64,000 nt of DNA from Leptotrichia sp. oral taxon 223 (GCF_013394795.1 NZ_JABXYU010000001.1:1488001-1552000); one strand, 5' to 3'; positions 51,981-61,310 are shown, counted from the first letter of the stretch. Notes: a model not told the origin generated them from the letters alone. Numbers and translations: made by a program.

Positions 51981-52415
51981 ATGTTAAGAAAATATTTCAG
52001 TGAAAATCTGGCAAAAAAATATGTTGGTTCACATTTAAATCTTCAAGTGATAGCAGTAGATTATGTTCTTGCAAGCAATCTAGCCCCATATATAAACAAT
52101 AACAGGATATTCGTAGTTCCGTATGGATGTGGGTTATTGAATCAAAATATTCTAGTAGATGGCAAAGAAGCATATAGATTTTCTCCAGGAACAGATTTTA
52201 TTAAAAATTTACCAATAAAAAATAATCAAAAAGAATTCCTATCATCTATTGTTCCTAATATTGTAGGAGTTGGAAAAGGAGCAAATGGTAAACTTGCAGT
52301 ATACGATAATATAGGTGCTGAACCTGGTTCATTTGGTCATGAGCCAAATTATAATGAATTGAAACGGAAAAATGATAAAGAAATGGATTCATTCATGATG
52401 TCAAAGGAGCAGTGA
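51981..52415 (+). CDS. Protein of unknown function in the accessory island
   Basis: Not recognised. 144 residues from the ATG at 51981, chosen because TTGGAGGAAAAAG (site GGAGG) precedes it. There is no signal peptide or membrane segment. Core text such as YVLASNLAPYINNNRIFVVP and PNIVGVGKGANGKLAVYDN suggests a small globular alpha/beta fold. The tail (FGHEPNYNELKRKNDKEMD) is polar. The beginning looks like the middle of a larger protein (LRKYFSENLAKKYVGSHLNL), so it may be a surviving domain of a longer toxin- or lipase-like gene. It is followed closely by a small membrane protein. Confidence 0.6.
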   Translation: MLRKYFSENLAKKYVGSHLNLQVIAVDYVLASNLAPYINNNRIFVVPYGCGLLNQNILVDGKEAYRFSPGTDFIKNLPIKNNQKEFLSSIVPNIVGVGKGANGKLAVYDNIGAEPGSFGHEPNYNELKRKNDKEMDSFMMSKEQ

Positions 52416-52421
52416 AATAAA

Positions 52422-52589
52422 ATGAAAAAAATAGGTTTTATTTTATTACTTTTTATAGGTTTTAACTTAATTTTGTTGTCTCCACTGATTTTTTTAGGAA
52501 TATTCAGTGCAATACATGAACATAGAGAAGCAAATTCAGGAGAAATAAGGGAGAAATTGTACAGCAATGACTATAGTTTCATTAAATGA
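52422..52589 (+). CDS. Small membrane protein (55 residues)
   Basis: MKKIGFILLLFIGFNLILLS then PLIFLGIFSAIHEHREANSG and a polar tail ending NDYSFIK. One long or two short membrane segments. AGGAGC lies about 15 bases before the ATG, and the gene begins 6 bases after the preceding stop, so the two are probably co-translated. Function unknown; the pairing resembles a soluble effector with a small membrane partner. Confidence 0.55.
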   Translation: MKKIGFILLLFIGFNLILLSPLIFLGIFSAIHEHREANSGEIREKLYSNDYSFIK

Positions 52590-52762
52590 TTCAGCTAAAA
52601 ATATACATATTCCTTATGGTATCTCCAGCTGAATTGAGAAGTTATCTTAATACAAGATATGATGCTGAAAAGAGTAATAAAAATACAACTAGAAACATAG
52701 TATAGCCATACATCAGAAAAATTATTAAAACTCATAAAAAGAAAAAATAAATAGAGGTAATT
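52590..52762 (+). other. Coding relic without a complete gene
   Basis: A 29-codon frame (about 52620-52706, beginning MVSPAELRSYLNTRYDAEKS) is open but lacks a ribosome site and family match; it looks like debris of a larger gene. Confidence 0.3.
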
Positions 52763-53728
52763 ATGAAAAAATTATTATTAATATTTTGCATAATATTTTT
52801 ATCATTAATAGGAATATTAAAAATTCAAAAATTTTTACAAAAACAGTATTTTCTTTCAAAATTAGATAAAAAATATTTTATCACAATAGTAGACGAAAAA
52901 ATTAAAGATCCTGATAAAAGAAAAAATAAAATAATTGGTTACGATGGAAAAGAGAAAAAAGTTTATGCAAACACAGAAAAAATAGATTCGATCTTATCGT
53001 TTGAAGATAAAAAAATCTTTTATTATAAAGAATTTGGAACTTCAAAAAGAGAGATTGTTGAATATGATTTAAAAAATAAAAAAATAATTAATAGTTTTCC
53101 TTTTCATAATACTGATTATAGCTTAAAAAATATGATTAAAGTAGATGATAATCTATATTTTTCAAAAGATTTTTACTTTATAGGAAGTGAAATAGAAAAT
53201 GAGTTATATGAATATAATTTAAAAACTAAAAATATAAGAAAAATATTAAACTATAATGGAGAAGGATTACCTTTAATAATGAAAGAAAGAATATATTATT
53301 CTAAAGACGCTAAAATATATATTTTTGATAAAAATACAAAAGAAATAAAATATTTATGTGAGGGAATAAAACCTTTTGCCTATGATAATAATTACCTTTA
53401 TTATATGGATAAACAAAACAATTTAATTAAAATATCAGAAAAAAATAATCAAAAAGAGAAACTTTATACTCTTGGAAGTGATATAAAAATAGGAGGAAAA
53501 CCAGAAAAAATAACTGATGATTTATATTTGTTTGTGAAACTAGTTCCTAAATTTATAAAAATTGAATTTGATGTAGATGATACAGAGCTGGAATTGGTTG
53601 ATATAAAGAAAAATAAGAAAATAAATTTAAAAGATTTATATTATAGAAATAATTTTTTTGAAAAAGAACAAATAGAAGAAAATATACTTTTTACAAATAC
53701 AACTTTTATGTTCATTGATAAAAAATAA
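52763..53728 (+). CDS. Exported protein with repeated beta-strand blades, unknown function
   Basis: A hydrophobic N-terminal segment (about 3-21) is a signal or anchor. The remainder is built of recurring strand pairs such as DDNLYFSKDFYFIG, MKERIYYSKDAKIYIFDKNTK and YDNNYLYYMDKQNNLIKIS, the look of a beta-propeller like the DUF5050 or KWG-like periplasmic proteins. 321 residues, extremely rich in Lys, Ile and Asn (lower GC than neighbours). A GAGGTAATT site precedes the ATG. It is followed by a short hairpin (53732-53749). No function assigned. Confidence 0.65.
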   Translation: MKKLLLIFCIIFLSLIGILKIQKFLQKQYFLSKLDKKYFITIVDEKIKDPDKRKNKIIGYDGKEKKVYANTEKIDSILSFEDKKIFYYKEFGTSKREIVEYDLKNKKIINSFPFHNTDYSLKNMIKVDDNLYFSKDFYFIGSEIENELYEYNLKTKNIRKILNYNGEGLPLIMKERIYYSKDAKIYIFDKNTKEIKYLCEGIKPFAYDNNYLYYMDKQNNLIKISEKNNQKEKLYTLGSDIKIGGKPEKITDDLYLFVKLVPKFIKIEFDVDDTELELVDIKKNKKINLKDLYYRNNFFEKEQIEENILFTNTTFMFIDKK

Positions 53729-53761
53729 GAAATCTAAAAAAGTTTAGATATAAGTCTAAAT

Positions 53762-54006
53762 AAGATGAATCTGGAAACAAAGTATACCTATATGTTAGAA
53801 TAAAAAGTGGAGAAGCAGGAAGTACAGGCATTTACTTAAAAAGTTCATATTATGATAAGCAGGCAAGAAAAGGGGAACTGTGATGAAATTGATAGTGAAA
53901 TTTTTTGGAAGCGCTGAGAGGAATAAAAAAACAAGATTGCAGTAAATGTAGGATATGATGCAGCAGGAAAAGATTTTAGAAACAAAATTGGATTTAAAAT
54001 TATTTT
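53762..54006 (+). pseudogene. Decayed coding fragments
   Basis: Two disconnected open stretches, about 53766-53884 (VYLYVRIKSGEAGSTGIYLK) and about 53930-54020 (KIAVNVGYDAAGKDFRNK), lie in different frames with stops between and no start signals. They read like pieces of a larger surface or toxin protein. The rest of the 420-base gap (53729-54149) shows nothing clear except the short stem at 53732-53749. Confidence 0.4.
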
Positions 54007-54155
54007 CATTCAAAGGTAAATATAAATTTATAAAAATCGATTTATAAGAACTATGAGGTATAATTGATTAACATCAGAAATGAAAGTATTTTTTGGTGTA
54101 AAAACAAAAAAATAAAAATCGAAGGAGATTTCTGAAAAAAGAAAGGTGATTGATT

Positions 54156-54752
54156 ATGAAAAAAACATTAATTGGTTTATTTTTAGTTTTGGGTGCAGCT
54201 TCATTTGCAGATGCTGGAAAAATTGAAGCCAAAGGTGGAATAGATTTTGGTGGAAAATATCACTATGGAAAAAATTATAAAAATCAAAAAGTTAAAAACA
54301 GTTCAGGAGAAATTGGTGCTGAATACAGATACGAAGTAACACCTGGATTAGAATTAGGTGGAGGTACAGCTTTCCAATTCCATAAAGACTTAAAAGATAA
54401 AGTTTCTGGACAAAATTTGAAAAATTATAATTCATTCCCTGTGTATGGAACTGCAAAATATACTTTTGACACACAAACAGTTGTTAAACCTTATGTTAAA
54501 GGTGATTTAGGATATTCATTCAATAATGGAAATCATGATTACGGTACTTTAGGAAAATATAAAGCTAAAGGTGGAGCATACTACGCTGTAGGTGGAGGAG
54601 TTAACTTCAACAACGTAAACGTAGAACTTATGTACAAAGAAAACAAAGGTAAATATGACTATGAAGGACCTTTAGGTGTTAAATCTAAATATAATGCTAA
54701 CTACAAAAGAGTATCTCTTGGTGTAGGTTATGACTTCAATTTAGGATACTAA
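54156..54752 (+). CDS. Small outer-membrane beta-barrel protein
   Basis: A signal peptide (about 1-20, LGAASFADA) is followed by alternating strands rich in Gly and aromatic residues: IEAKGGIDFGGKYHYGKNY, GEIGAEYRYEVTPGLELGGG, KPYVKGDLGYSFNNG, ending VSLGVGYDFNLGY with the aromatic C terminus typical of outer-membrane barrels. 198 residues, probably eight strands, OmpA/OmpW-like size. The ATG at 54156 is chosen for its spacing from GAAAGGTGA; an in-frame TTG two codons earlier is unlikely. It marks the end of the accessory island. Confidence 0.85.
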   Translation: MKKTLIGLFLVLGAASFADAGKIEAKGGIDFGGKYHYGKNYKNQKVKNSSGEIGAEYRYEVTPGLELGGGTAFQFHKDLKDKVSGQNLKNYNSFPVYGTAKYTFDTQTVVKPYVKGDLGYSFNNGNHDYGTLGKYKAKGGAYYAVGGGVNFNNVNVELMYKENKGKYDYEGPLGVKSKYNANYKRVSLGVGYDFNLGY

Positions 54753-54812
54753 TATTAAGTTGATTTTTAATCGGATATAAAAAAATAAATATTTATAATT
54801 AAAATATTTTTT

Positions 54813-54840
54813 ACTATCACATTTGTGGTAGTTTTTTTTT
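54813..54840 (+). terminator. Terminator after the barrel gene
   Basis: ACTATCAC (54813-54820), loop ATTT, GTGGTAGT (54825-54832), followed by nine T. Confidence 0.85.
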
Positions 54841-55105
54841 GGAAGTTTTTTAAAAATAATTTCATTTCTTTAGCCTTTTATGGTATAATAATAAACATAT
54901 AATAAAGTTATAGCCTATATTTAATCAATAAAAAATTATGAGATATAATAATGAGATTATTTTAAAACCAAACTTAAAAGTTTAGGATATTTCAATTAAA
55001 TTTTGTTTTATTTTGTTCCTATAAATCTGATTTTTGAGAAGTTTGAGCATGTTTTGGTTTTGGTTATGCTTTGATATTTAAAAATAGGGAAAGGATGTTA
55101 ACGAG

Positions 55106-56218
55106 ATGAGAAAATTATTTATGATGATGTTGCTAGTCACCGTTTTTATTATTAGCTGCGGGAAAAAAGCTGCCAACAGCAATGTTATAAAAATAGGTGT
55201 TATTGCACCGCTTACAGGAAATTATGCACAGTACGGGACTGCTGTAAAAGAAGGCGTTGAACTGAAAGTTGAAGCTATTAACAATGCAGGCGGGATTAAT
55301 GGGAAAAAAATCGAGCTTGTCATTGCGGATAGTAAAGGTGATGTGCAGGAGTCAGTGAATGCGTTTAAGAAAATGGTTTCGCAAGATAAGGTGAATGTTG
55401 TAATTGGAGAAGTTATGTCTTCTACTTCACAGGCTATTTCAGGGCTTGCTCAAAGTGCAAAAGTTCCTTTAATTTCAGCGACTGCTACAAGCCTTGATGT
55501 TACAAAAGGAAAAGATTTTGTATTCAGAACGACATTTACAGATCCTTATCAAGGGACTTCCACTGCAAAATATGCAAAATCTAAAGGTGTAAAGTCAATT
55601 GCAATCTTGACTAATTCTTCGAATGATTATTCTGTAGGAATTGCAAATGCGTTTAAGGAGCAGGCTAAAAAAGATGGAATAATTATTACTGAAGAAAAGT
55701 ATACAAATGACGACAAAGATTTTAAAGCGATTTTGACAAAAGTGAAAGGACAAAATCCACAGGCTATTTTTATACCTGATTATTACAATACAATCGGATT
55801 GATTATTTCTCAGGCAAAAGATCTGGGAATCAATGCTCAGTATTTTGGCGGAGATGGATGGGATGGAATTCAGACTAACTTTGGAGCAGTTGCAGAAGGT
55901 GCAATTTTCGCAAGCCAATTTTCTCCAGAGGATAAGGCTGAAAATGTTCAGAAATTTATGAAGGCTTATCAAGCTAAATTTAATAAGGAACCAATAATGT
56001 TTGCTGCGCTTGGATATGACACAGTGGAAATTATAGAAGCTGCGCTAAAATCTGCAAAAGATTTGTCAGGGACATCTATAAAGGAAGCTATGAATGGAGT
56101 TAGCGGTATTGATTTAATTACTGGAAAATTAAAATTTGATGCTGATAGAAACCCTGAAAAAGCGGTTACATTTATTGAAGTAAAAGGCGGAAAGCTTACA
56201 TTGAAAGAAAAATTTTAA
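55106..56218 (+). CDS. Branched-chain amino-acid ABC transporter binding lipoprotein 1
   Basis: LivJ/LivK-type periplasmic binding protein. Lipoprotein signal with lipobox FIISC near residue 18. The type I binding fold starts KIGVIAPLTGNYAQYGTAVKEG, with GKKIELVIADSKGD near 70, VIGEVMSSTSQA near 100 and FGGDGWDG near 250. 370 residues. First gene of a complete liv locus; the next gene is a close paralogue. An AAGGATG-type site is weak. Substrate within the branched-chain/aliphatic amino-acid group cannot be told. Confidence 0.9.
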   Translation: MRKLFMMMLLVTVFIISCGKKAANSNVIKIGVIAPLTGNYAQYGTAVKEGVELKVEAINNAGGINGKKIELVIADSKGDVQESVNAFKKMVSQDKVNVVIGEVMSSTSQAISGLAQSAKVPLISATATSLDVTKGKDFVFRTTFTDPYQGTSTAKYAKSKGVKSIAILTNSSNDYSVGIANAFKEQAKKDGIIITEEKYTNDDKDFKAILTKVKGQNPQAIFIPDYYNTIGLIISQAKDLGINAQYFGGDGWDGIQTNFGAVAEGAIFASQFSPEDKAENVQKFMKAYQAKFNKEPIMFAALGYDTVEIIEAALKSAKDLSGTSIKEAMNGVSGIDLITGKLKFDADRNPEKAVTFIEVKGGKLTLKEKF

Positions 56219-56268
56219 TAAAAAAAATATCTACAAAAAAAATAAACATAGTGAGGGAGAAAATAACA

Positions 56269-57384
56269 ATGAAAAAAATATTATTTTTAGTTTCATTATT
56301 GGCATTGTTCGTATTAAGCTGCGGAGCAAAGGCATCTAAGGACAAAAATGTTATAAAAGTTGGTGTTATAGGAGCATTGACTGGAAACGTGGCACAATAT
56401 GGAACAAGTACAATAAACGGATTTAAATTGAAAGTAAAGGAAATAAACGCTGCTGGTGGGATTAACGGTAAAAAAATTGAAATTGTGGAAGCGGACAGTA
56501 AAGGTGATGTGCAGGAAGCTATTAATGCCTTTAAAAAAATGGTTTCACAGGATAAAATTGACATTTTTGTAGGAGAAGTAACATCTGGGCCATCTCTTGC
56601 AATTGCACCGCTTGCACAGCAGGCTAAAATTCCTATGATTACAGCGACTGGAACTGCATTTGACATCACAAAGGGAAAAGATTTTGTTTATAGAACTACA
56701 TTTACAGATCCTTATCAAGGTGTCGTTGTTGCAAAGTATTCAAAAGCAAAAGGCTATAAAAATATTACAGTTTTAACTAATACAGGAAGCGACTATTCTG
56801 TCGGGCTTGCCAACGCATTTAAGGAACAGGCTAAAAAAGAAGGGATTCAAGTGAAAGAAGGGCAGTATACTGCTGATGACAAGGACTTTAGAGCATTGCT
56901 TACAAAAGTAAAAGGATACAATTCTGACGTAATTTTCGTACCAGATTACTACAATACAATTGGACTTATTTTGACACAGGCAAAAGAACTTGGAATAAAC
57001 GCTCAATTTATGGGTGGAGATGGATGGGATGGAATCCAGACTAACTTTGGACAAGTTGCAAATGGAGCAGTTTTTGCAAGCCAGTTTGCACCAGACGATC
57101 CTGATCCAAATGTTCAGAAATTCATTGCCGCATACAGAAATGAATATAAAATAGATCCAATCATCTTTGCCGCTTTAGGATATGACACAGGAACTATTTT
57201 GGAAACAGCATTAAAAAATGTTTCTGATTTATCTTCAAAAGATGCAATAAAAGAAGCAATCAAAAACTTTAACGGGACTTTGGTTACAGGTTCGTTAAAA
57301 TACGACGCAGAAAGAAATCCTGAGAAAAAAGTTACGTTTATTGAAGTAAAAGATGGAAAACTTGCATTGAAGGAAAAATTCTAA
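56269..57384 (+). CDS. Branched-chain amino-acid ABC transporter binding lipoprotein 2
   Basis: Paralogue of the preceding gene, about two-thirds identical by eye. The lipobox is FVLSC near residue 17, followed by KVGVIGALTGNVAQYGTSTING and the shared FGGDGWDG-like block (FMGGDGWDGIQTNFGQVANG). 371 residues from the ATG at 56269; the in-frame GTG at 56251 overlaps the ribosome site GAGGGAG and is rejected. Ligand-facing residues differ (VGEVMSSTS against VGEVTSGPS), so the two may bind different amino acids for one permease. Confidence 0.9.
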   Translation: MKKILFLVSLLALFVLSCGAKASKDKNVIKVGVIGALTGNVAQYGTSTINGFKLKVKEINAAGGINGKKIEIVEADSKGDVQEAINAFKKMVSQDKIDIFVGEVTSGPSLAIAPLAQQAKIPMITATGTAFDITKGKDFVYRTTFTDPYQGVVVAKYSKAKGYKNITVLTNTGSDYSVGLANAFKEQAKKEGIQVKEGQYTADDKDFRALLTKVKGYNSDVIFVPDYYNTIGLILTQAKELGINAQFMGGDGWDGIQTNFGQVANGAVFASQFAPDDPDPNVQKFIAAYRNEYKIDPIIFAALGYDTGTILETALKNVSDLSSKDAIKEAIKNFNGTLVTGSLKYDAERNPEKKVTFIEVKDGKLALKEKF

Positions 57385-57558
57385 AAATAAATAAACAAAT
57401 AATTTAAGATAATTATTTAATAAAGTTCGGTTGTTAGGAGAAAGTTTTTTTCTTCTAACAGTCTGAAACTTTTTTTGTCTAGAAATAAGAAATTGATTTG
57501 GGTAAATATATGTAAGCAGCTTTAAGATTATATTTAATTATATGGAAAAAGTATGATT

Positions 57559-57578
57559 TTAAAGTTGCTTAAGTATAT
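57559..57578 (+). repeat. 20-base motif shared with the mreB promoter region
   Basis: TTAAAGTTGCTTAAGTATAT here and TTAAAGTTGCTTGAGTATAT at 2555-2574 differ at one base. Both lie 50-115 bases before a gene start. Confidence 0.4.
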
Positions 57579-57628
57579 GAATGAAAAATAGAGCGTATTA
57601 AGTAAAAAAGTATGAGGAGTTTTTAAAT

Positions 57629-58525
57629 ATGTTAAAGAGTTTTATTGAACAGACTATTAACGGACTGCAGACTGGAAGTATTTATGCCTTGATTGCGTTG
57701 GGATATACAATGGTTTACGGTATCGTTAAGCTTATAAATTTTGCACATGGGGATATACTTATGGTGGGGGCTTATGCAACTTTAATTGCCGTGTCACACG
57801 GGATGCCGCTAATTGTGGCTATTATTTTGTCAATTGTTTTGTGTGCCATTCTGGGAGTTGTAATCGACTTTTTTGCATACCGTCCGATTAGGAATGCACC
57901 TAAAATTTCGGCACTTATAACAGCTATTGGAATGAGCTTTTTATTGGAAAGTCTAGCGCTTATAATATTTGGCGCAAATCCAAAAGTTATTGATCAGAAG
58001 TACATACCGGCATTTTTATCAAATAATAATAAAATCAGTCTAGGATTTTTGCATATCAGCATGCTTACAATATTTGTAATAGCGGTTACATCAATTTGCA
58101 TGATTGCTTTAAACCTGTTTATTAAAAATACAAAACTAGGAAAAGCGACAAGGGCGGTTTCTCAGGATACGGGGGCGGCACAGCTTATGGGAATTAATGT
58201 GAACAGGACTATTGCTATAACATTTGCAATTGGATCTGGACTTGGTGCATTAGGTGGAGCATTATATGCAATTGTTTATCCGCAAATTGAGCCGTACATG
58301 GGAATGCTGCCAGGATTAAAGGCGTTTATTGCGGCTGTATTTGGAGGAATTGGAAGTATTCCGGGAGCTATGGTTGGAGGATATGTCTTAGGGCTTCTTG
58401 AAGCGTATGTAAAAGGTTCATCGCTTACAACTTGGGCAAATCCTATTGTGTTTGGCGTGTTAATATTGATATTGATTTTTAAACCAAATGGACTATTTGG
58501 AAAGAATATGAAGGAAAAAGTATAA
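57629..58525 (+). CDS. livH: Branched-chain amino-acid ABC permease LivH
   Basis: Membrane subunit with about eight segments. QTINGLQTGSIYALIALGYTMVYGIVKLINFAHGD is the family opening (residues 8-42), GKATRAVSQDTGAAQLMGIN near 172-191 is the EAA-like loop that contacts the ATPases, and FGGIGSIPGAMVGGYVLGLLEA is near 238. 298 residues. An ATGAGGAGTTTT site precedes the ATG. It has a 244-base gap before it, so it may have a separate promoter from the binding proteins. Confidence 0.96.
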   Translation: MLKSFIEQTINGLQTGSIYALIALGYTMVYGIVKLINFAHGDILMVGAYATLIAVSHGMPLIVAIILSIVLCAILGVVIDFFAYRPIRNAPKISALITAIGMSFLLESLALIIFGANPKVIDQKYIPAFLSNNNKISLGFLHISMLTIFVIAVTSICMIALNLFIKNTKLGKATRAVSQDTGAAQLMGINVNRTIAITFAIGSGLGALGGALYAIVYPQIEPYMGMLPGLKAFIAAVFGGIGSIPGAMVGGYVLGLLEAYVKGSSLTTWANPIVFGVLILILIFKPNGLFGKNMKEKV

Positions 58526-58548
58526 TTGGAAAGGAGGAAATGGGAAAT

Positions 58549-59670
58549 ATGGAAAAAGATAATAAAGATATAAAAATAAAAAATGTAAACAGTACGGAAA
58601 AAAAGCAAAATGAACAGAATAACAATAATAAAGAAACAAAAGAATATAAATGGCAGAGCTTAAATTACTTTAACAGGCTGAATGTAAAAAATTATGTAGT
58701 CACATTTATTTCAATAATTGCGCTTTATATTATTTTGAGTTTTACCTTTGATCCAAATGATGCTTTCAGCTATACAAAAGGAATTTATATAAACGTATTA
58801 ATTTATGTATTATTTGCAGTAAGCCTGAATATAACAGTAGGGCTTATGGGGCAGCTTAATCTGGGGCAGGCTGGATTTATAGCGATAGGTGGATATTCAG
58901 CGGCATTTATTTCAAAAATACTGGCAAATTACAATTTGCCTCCAATTATACAATTAGTTTTAGTATCATTATTTGGAGGGCTTGTTGCGGCTGTATTCGG
59001 ATTTTTAGTTGGCGGAAGCACGCTTAGGCTAAGAGGAGACTATCTTGCGATTATTACGCTTGCCTTTGGGGAAATCATAAAATACATCATTCAGAATCTG
59101 GATTTTTTAGGCGGAGCAACTGGACTTAACAATATTCCGACAATTCTAGATTTTTCAAATACGTATTTTATTGTAATTATTTCTATTGTTATAATTACAA
59201 TGGCAATGACTTCACGAAAAGGAAAAGAAATTTTGTCAATAAGGGAAGATGAAATTGCGGCAGAAAATATTGGAATCGGGTTAAATCGTGTAAAGCTTTA
59301 TGGATTTGCTTTTTCAGCATTTTTTGCTGGAGTGGGCGGATCATTATTTGCACATAATGTAGGAATTTTAACACCTGATAAATTTGGCTTTTTGTTCTCG
59401 ATAGAAATACTTGTTATGGTGGTGCTTGGAGGGCTTGGAAGTATCACAGGAGCGATTGTTGCTGCGATGATTTTGACTTTACTAAATGAAAGGTTAAGAG
59501 ATGTTTCGCAGTTCAGATATCTAATTTATGCAATTATATTGATTTCGTTAATGATTTTCCGTCCAAAAGGGATTTTTGGAACAAAGGAATTTACATTTGC
59601 AGGAACAAAGAGAAGAATTAATCGGATTAGAAATTATAGAAATAGCAAGAATGAAAAAAAAGAGGATTAA
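58549..59670 (+). CDS. livM: Branched-chain amino-acid ABC permease LivM
   Basis: Second permease subunit. An unusually long hydrophilic Lys/Asn/Glu-rich cytoplasmic N terminus (about 45 residues) precedes the membrane part. LFAVSLNITVGLMGQLNLGQAGFIAIGGYSA and LRLRGDYLAIITLAFGEI are the LivM signatures, and the loop REDEIAAENIGIGLNRVKL is the ATPase contact. 373 residues. The ATG at 58549 is preferred over 58540, which sits only two bases after AAGGAGG. It lies 23 bases after livH. Confidence 0.95.
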   Translation: MEKDNKDIKIKNVNSTEKKQNEQNNNNKETKEYKWQSLNYFNRLNVKNYVVTFISIIALYIILSFTFDPNDAFSYTKGIYINVLIYVLFAVSLNITVGLMGQLNLGQAGFIAIGGYSAAFISKILANYNLPPIIQLVLVSLFGGLVAAVFGFLVGGSTLRLRGDYLAIITLAFGEIIKYIIQNLDFLGGATGLNNIPTILDFSNTYFIVIISIVIITMAMTSRKGKEILSIREDEIAAENIGIGLNRVKLYGFAFSAFFAGVGGSLFAHNVGILTPDKFGFLFSIEILVMVVLGGLGSITGAIVAAMILTLLNERLRDVSQFRYLIYAIILISLMIFRPKGIFGTKEFTFAGTKRRINRIRNYRNSKNEKKED

Positions 59671-59719
59671 AAACAAATTTTTAATAAAATATAAAAAAGA
59701 AGTAAAATAGGAGAAAAAT

Positions 59720-60478
59720 ATGTCACTATTAAAAACGACAGATTTAGGAATATCTTTTGGCGGGCTAAGAGCCGTTGACGATGTAAATATTGAAATAAAG
59801 GAAGGTGAACTGGTTGGGCTAATTGGACCAAATGGAGCTGGGAAAACGACAATATTTAATTTGCTGACAGGTGTTTACAAGCCTACTGACGGAGATATTT
59901 CTATAAATCAGATTAGTATAAATAAAAAAACTACTCCACAGATAGTTGCTTTAGGAGTTGCCAGAACATTTCAGAATATAAGGCTGTTTAAGGAACTGAC
60001 GGTGCTTGACAATGTAAAGATGGCACTTAACAGTAGCATGAGCTACAACACTTTTGAAGCAATTTTCAGGCTTCCCAGATTTTGGAAGGAAGAAAAGGAA
60101 ATAACAGATAAGGCACTTGATTTACTTGATATTTTTGATATGGCTGAAATGGCAAATATTACAGCTGGAAACTTGTCTTACGGGCAGCAGAGAAAACTGG
60201 AGATAGCAAGGGCTTTGGCTACAAATCCGAAATTATTGCTGCTGGATGAGCCTGCGGCGGGAATGAACCCGAATGAAACTAAGGAATTAATGAACACAAT
60301 CAGTTTTATAAGAAATAAATTTAAAATTGCAATCCTGCTAATCGAGCATGATATGGACTTGGTAATGGGAATTTGTGAAAGACTTTATGTGCTAAATTTT
60401 GGAAAAATTATTGCTTCAGGGCTGCCTGATGAGATTCAGAATAATAAGGAAGTTATTGCAGCTTATCTGGGAGAATAA
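59720..60478 (+). CDS. livG: Branched-chain amino-acid ABC ATPase LivG
   Basis: ATP-binding subunit. Walker A GPNGAGKTT near residues 35-43, Q-loop in ARTFQNIRLF, signature NLSYGQQRKLEIARAL near 153-168 and Walker B LLLLDEPAAGMNP near 174. The C terminus has the LivG-type ICERLYVLNFGKIIASGLP. 252 residues. An AGGAGAAAAAT site precedes the ATG. Confidence 0.96.
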   Translation: MSLLKTTDLGISFGGLRAVDDVNIEIKEGELVGLIGPNGAGKTTIFNLLTGVYKPTDGDISINQISINKKTTPQIVALGVARTFQNIRLFKELTVLDNVKMALNSSMSYNTFEAIFRLPRFWKEEKEITDKALDLLDIFDMAEMANITAGNLSYGQQRKLEIARALATNPKLLLLDEPAAGMNPNETKELMNTISFIRNKFKIAILLIEHDMDLVMGICERLYVLNFGKIIASGLPDEIQNNKEVIAAYLGE

Positions 60479-60521
60479 ATTTAACTTGGAAAATTAATAA
60501 AATTAGCAAAAAGGAGGAAAT

Positions 60522-61235
60522 GTGAATATTTTAAATGTAAATGATCTAAATGTGTATTACGGCGGGATTCACGCTATAAAAAGCATTTCATTTCAGATAA
60601 AAAAAGGTGAAATCGTTTCTCTAATTGGTGCAAATGGTGCGGGGAAAACATCCACACTTCACGCTATTTCAGGGCTTGTACCAATAAAATCGGGAGAAAT
60701 TTCCTTAAATGGAGAAAATGTAACCAATATTGATGCGTACAAGCTTGTCAGCCGTGGAATGGCACACGTGCCAGAAGGACGTAGAATCTTTACAGAACTG
60801 ACTGTACTGGAAAACCTGGAAATGGGAGCATTCACAAGAAATGATACAGAGCAAATAAAAAAAGACATGGAACATATGTTCTCGCTGTTCCCAAGACTTG
60901 CCGAACGTAAAAAACAACTGGCAGGAACAATGAGTGGAGGAGAACAGCAAATGCTGGCAATGGCAAGAGCCTTGATGTCAAGCCCTTCGTTGCTATTACT
61001 GGATGAGCCGTCAATGGGACTGGCACCATTATTAGTGCAGGAAATTTTCAACATTATTGTAAAAATTAATAAAGAAGAGAACGTAACTGTGCTGTTAGTA
61101 GAGCAAAATGCCAATATGGCGCTTTCAATTGCAGACAGGGGCTATGTTCTGGAAACTGGAAAAATTATTCTGGAAGGAACAGGAAAGGAACTGCTTACAA
61201 ATCCTGAGATTAAGAAGGCTTATCTAGGAGGATAA
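60522..61235 (+). CDS. livF: Branched-chain amino-acid ABC ATPase LivF
   Basis: Second ATPase. It starts at GTG behind AAGGAGG; the overlapping ATG reads straight into a stop. YGGIHAIKSISFQIKKGEI is followed by Walker A GANGAGKTST near residues 36-45, signature GTMSGGEQQMLAMARAL and Walker B LLLLDEPSMGLAP. The C-terminal EQNANMALSIADRGYVLETG is diagnostic of LivF. 237 residues. Last gene of the liv locus, with a terminator after it. Confidence 0.96.
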   Translation: MNILNVNDLNVYYGGIHAIKSISFQIKKGEIVSLIGANGAGKTSTLHAISGLVPIKSGEISLNGENVTNIDAYKLVSRGMAHVPEGRRIFTELTVLENLEMGAFTRNDTEQIKKDMEHMFSLFPRLAERKKQLAGTMSGGEQQMLAMARALMSSPSLLLLDEPSMGLAPLLVQEIFNIIVKINKEENVTVLLVEQNANMALSIADRGYVLETGKIILEGTGKELLTNPEIKKAYLGG

Positions 61236-61261
61236 AATTAAGAAATTAGAATATTTGTTTT

Positions 61262-61310
61262 TGAAAACTGTCTTGAAAAGTTTTTTTGGCTTTTTGAGAT
61301 GGTTTTTTAT
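61262..61310 (+). terminator. Terminator after livF
   Basis: AAAACTGTCTTGAAAAG (61264-61280) pairs imperfectly with CTTTTTGAGATGGTTTT (about 61290-61306), followed by T-rich sequence. Confidence 0.65.
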
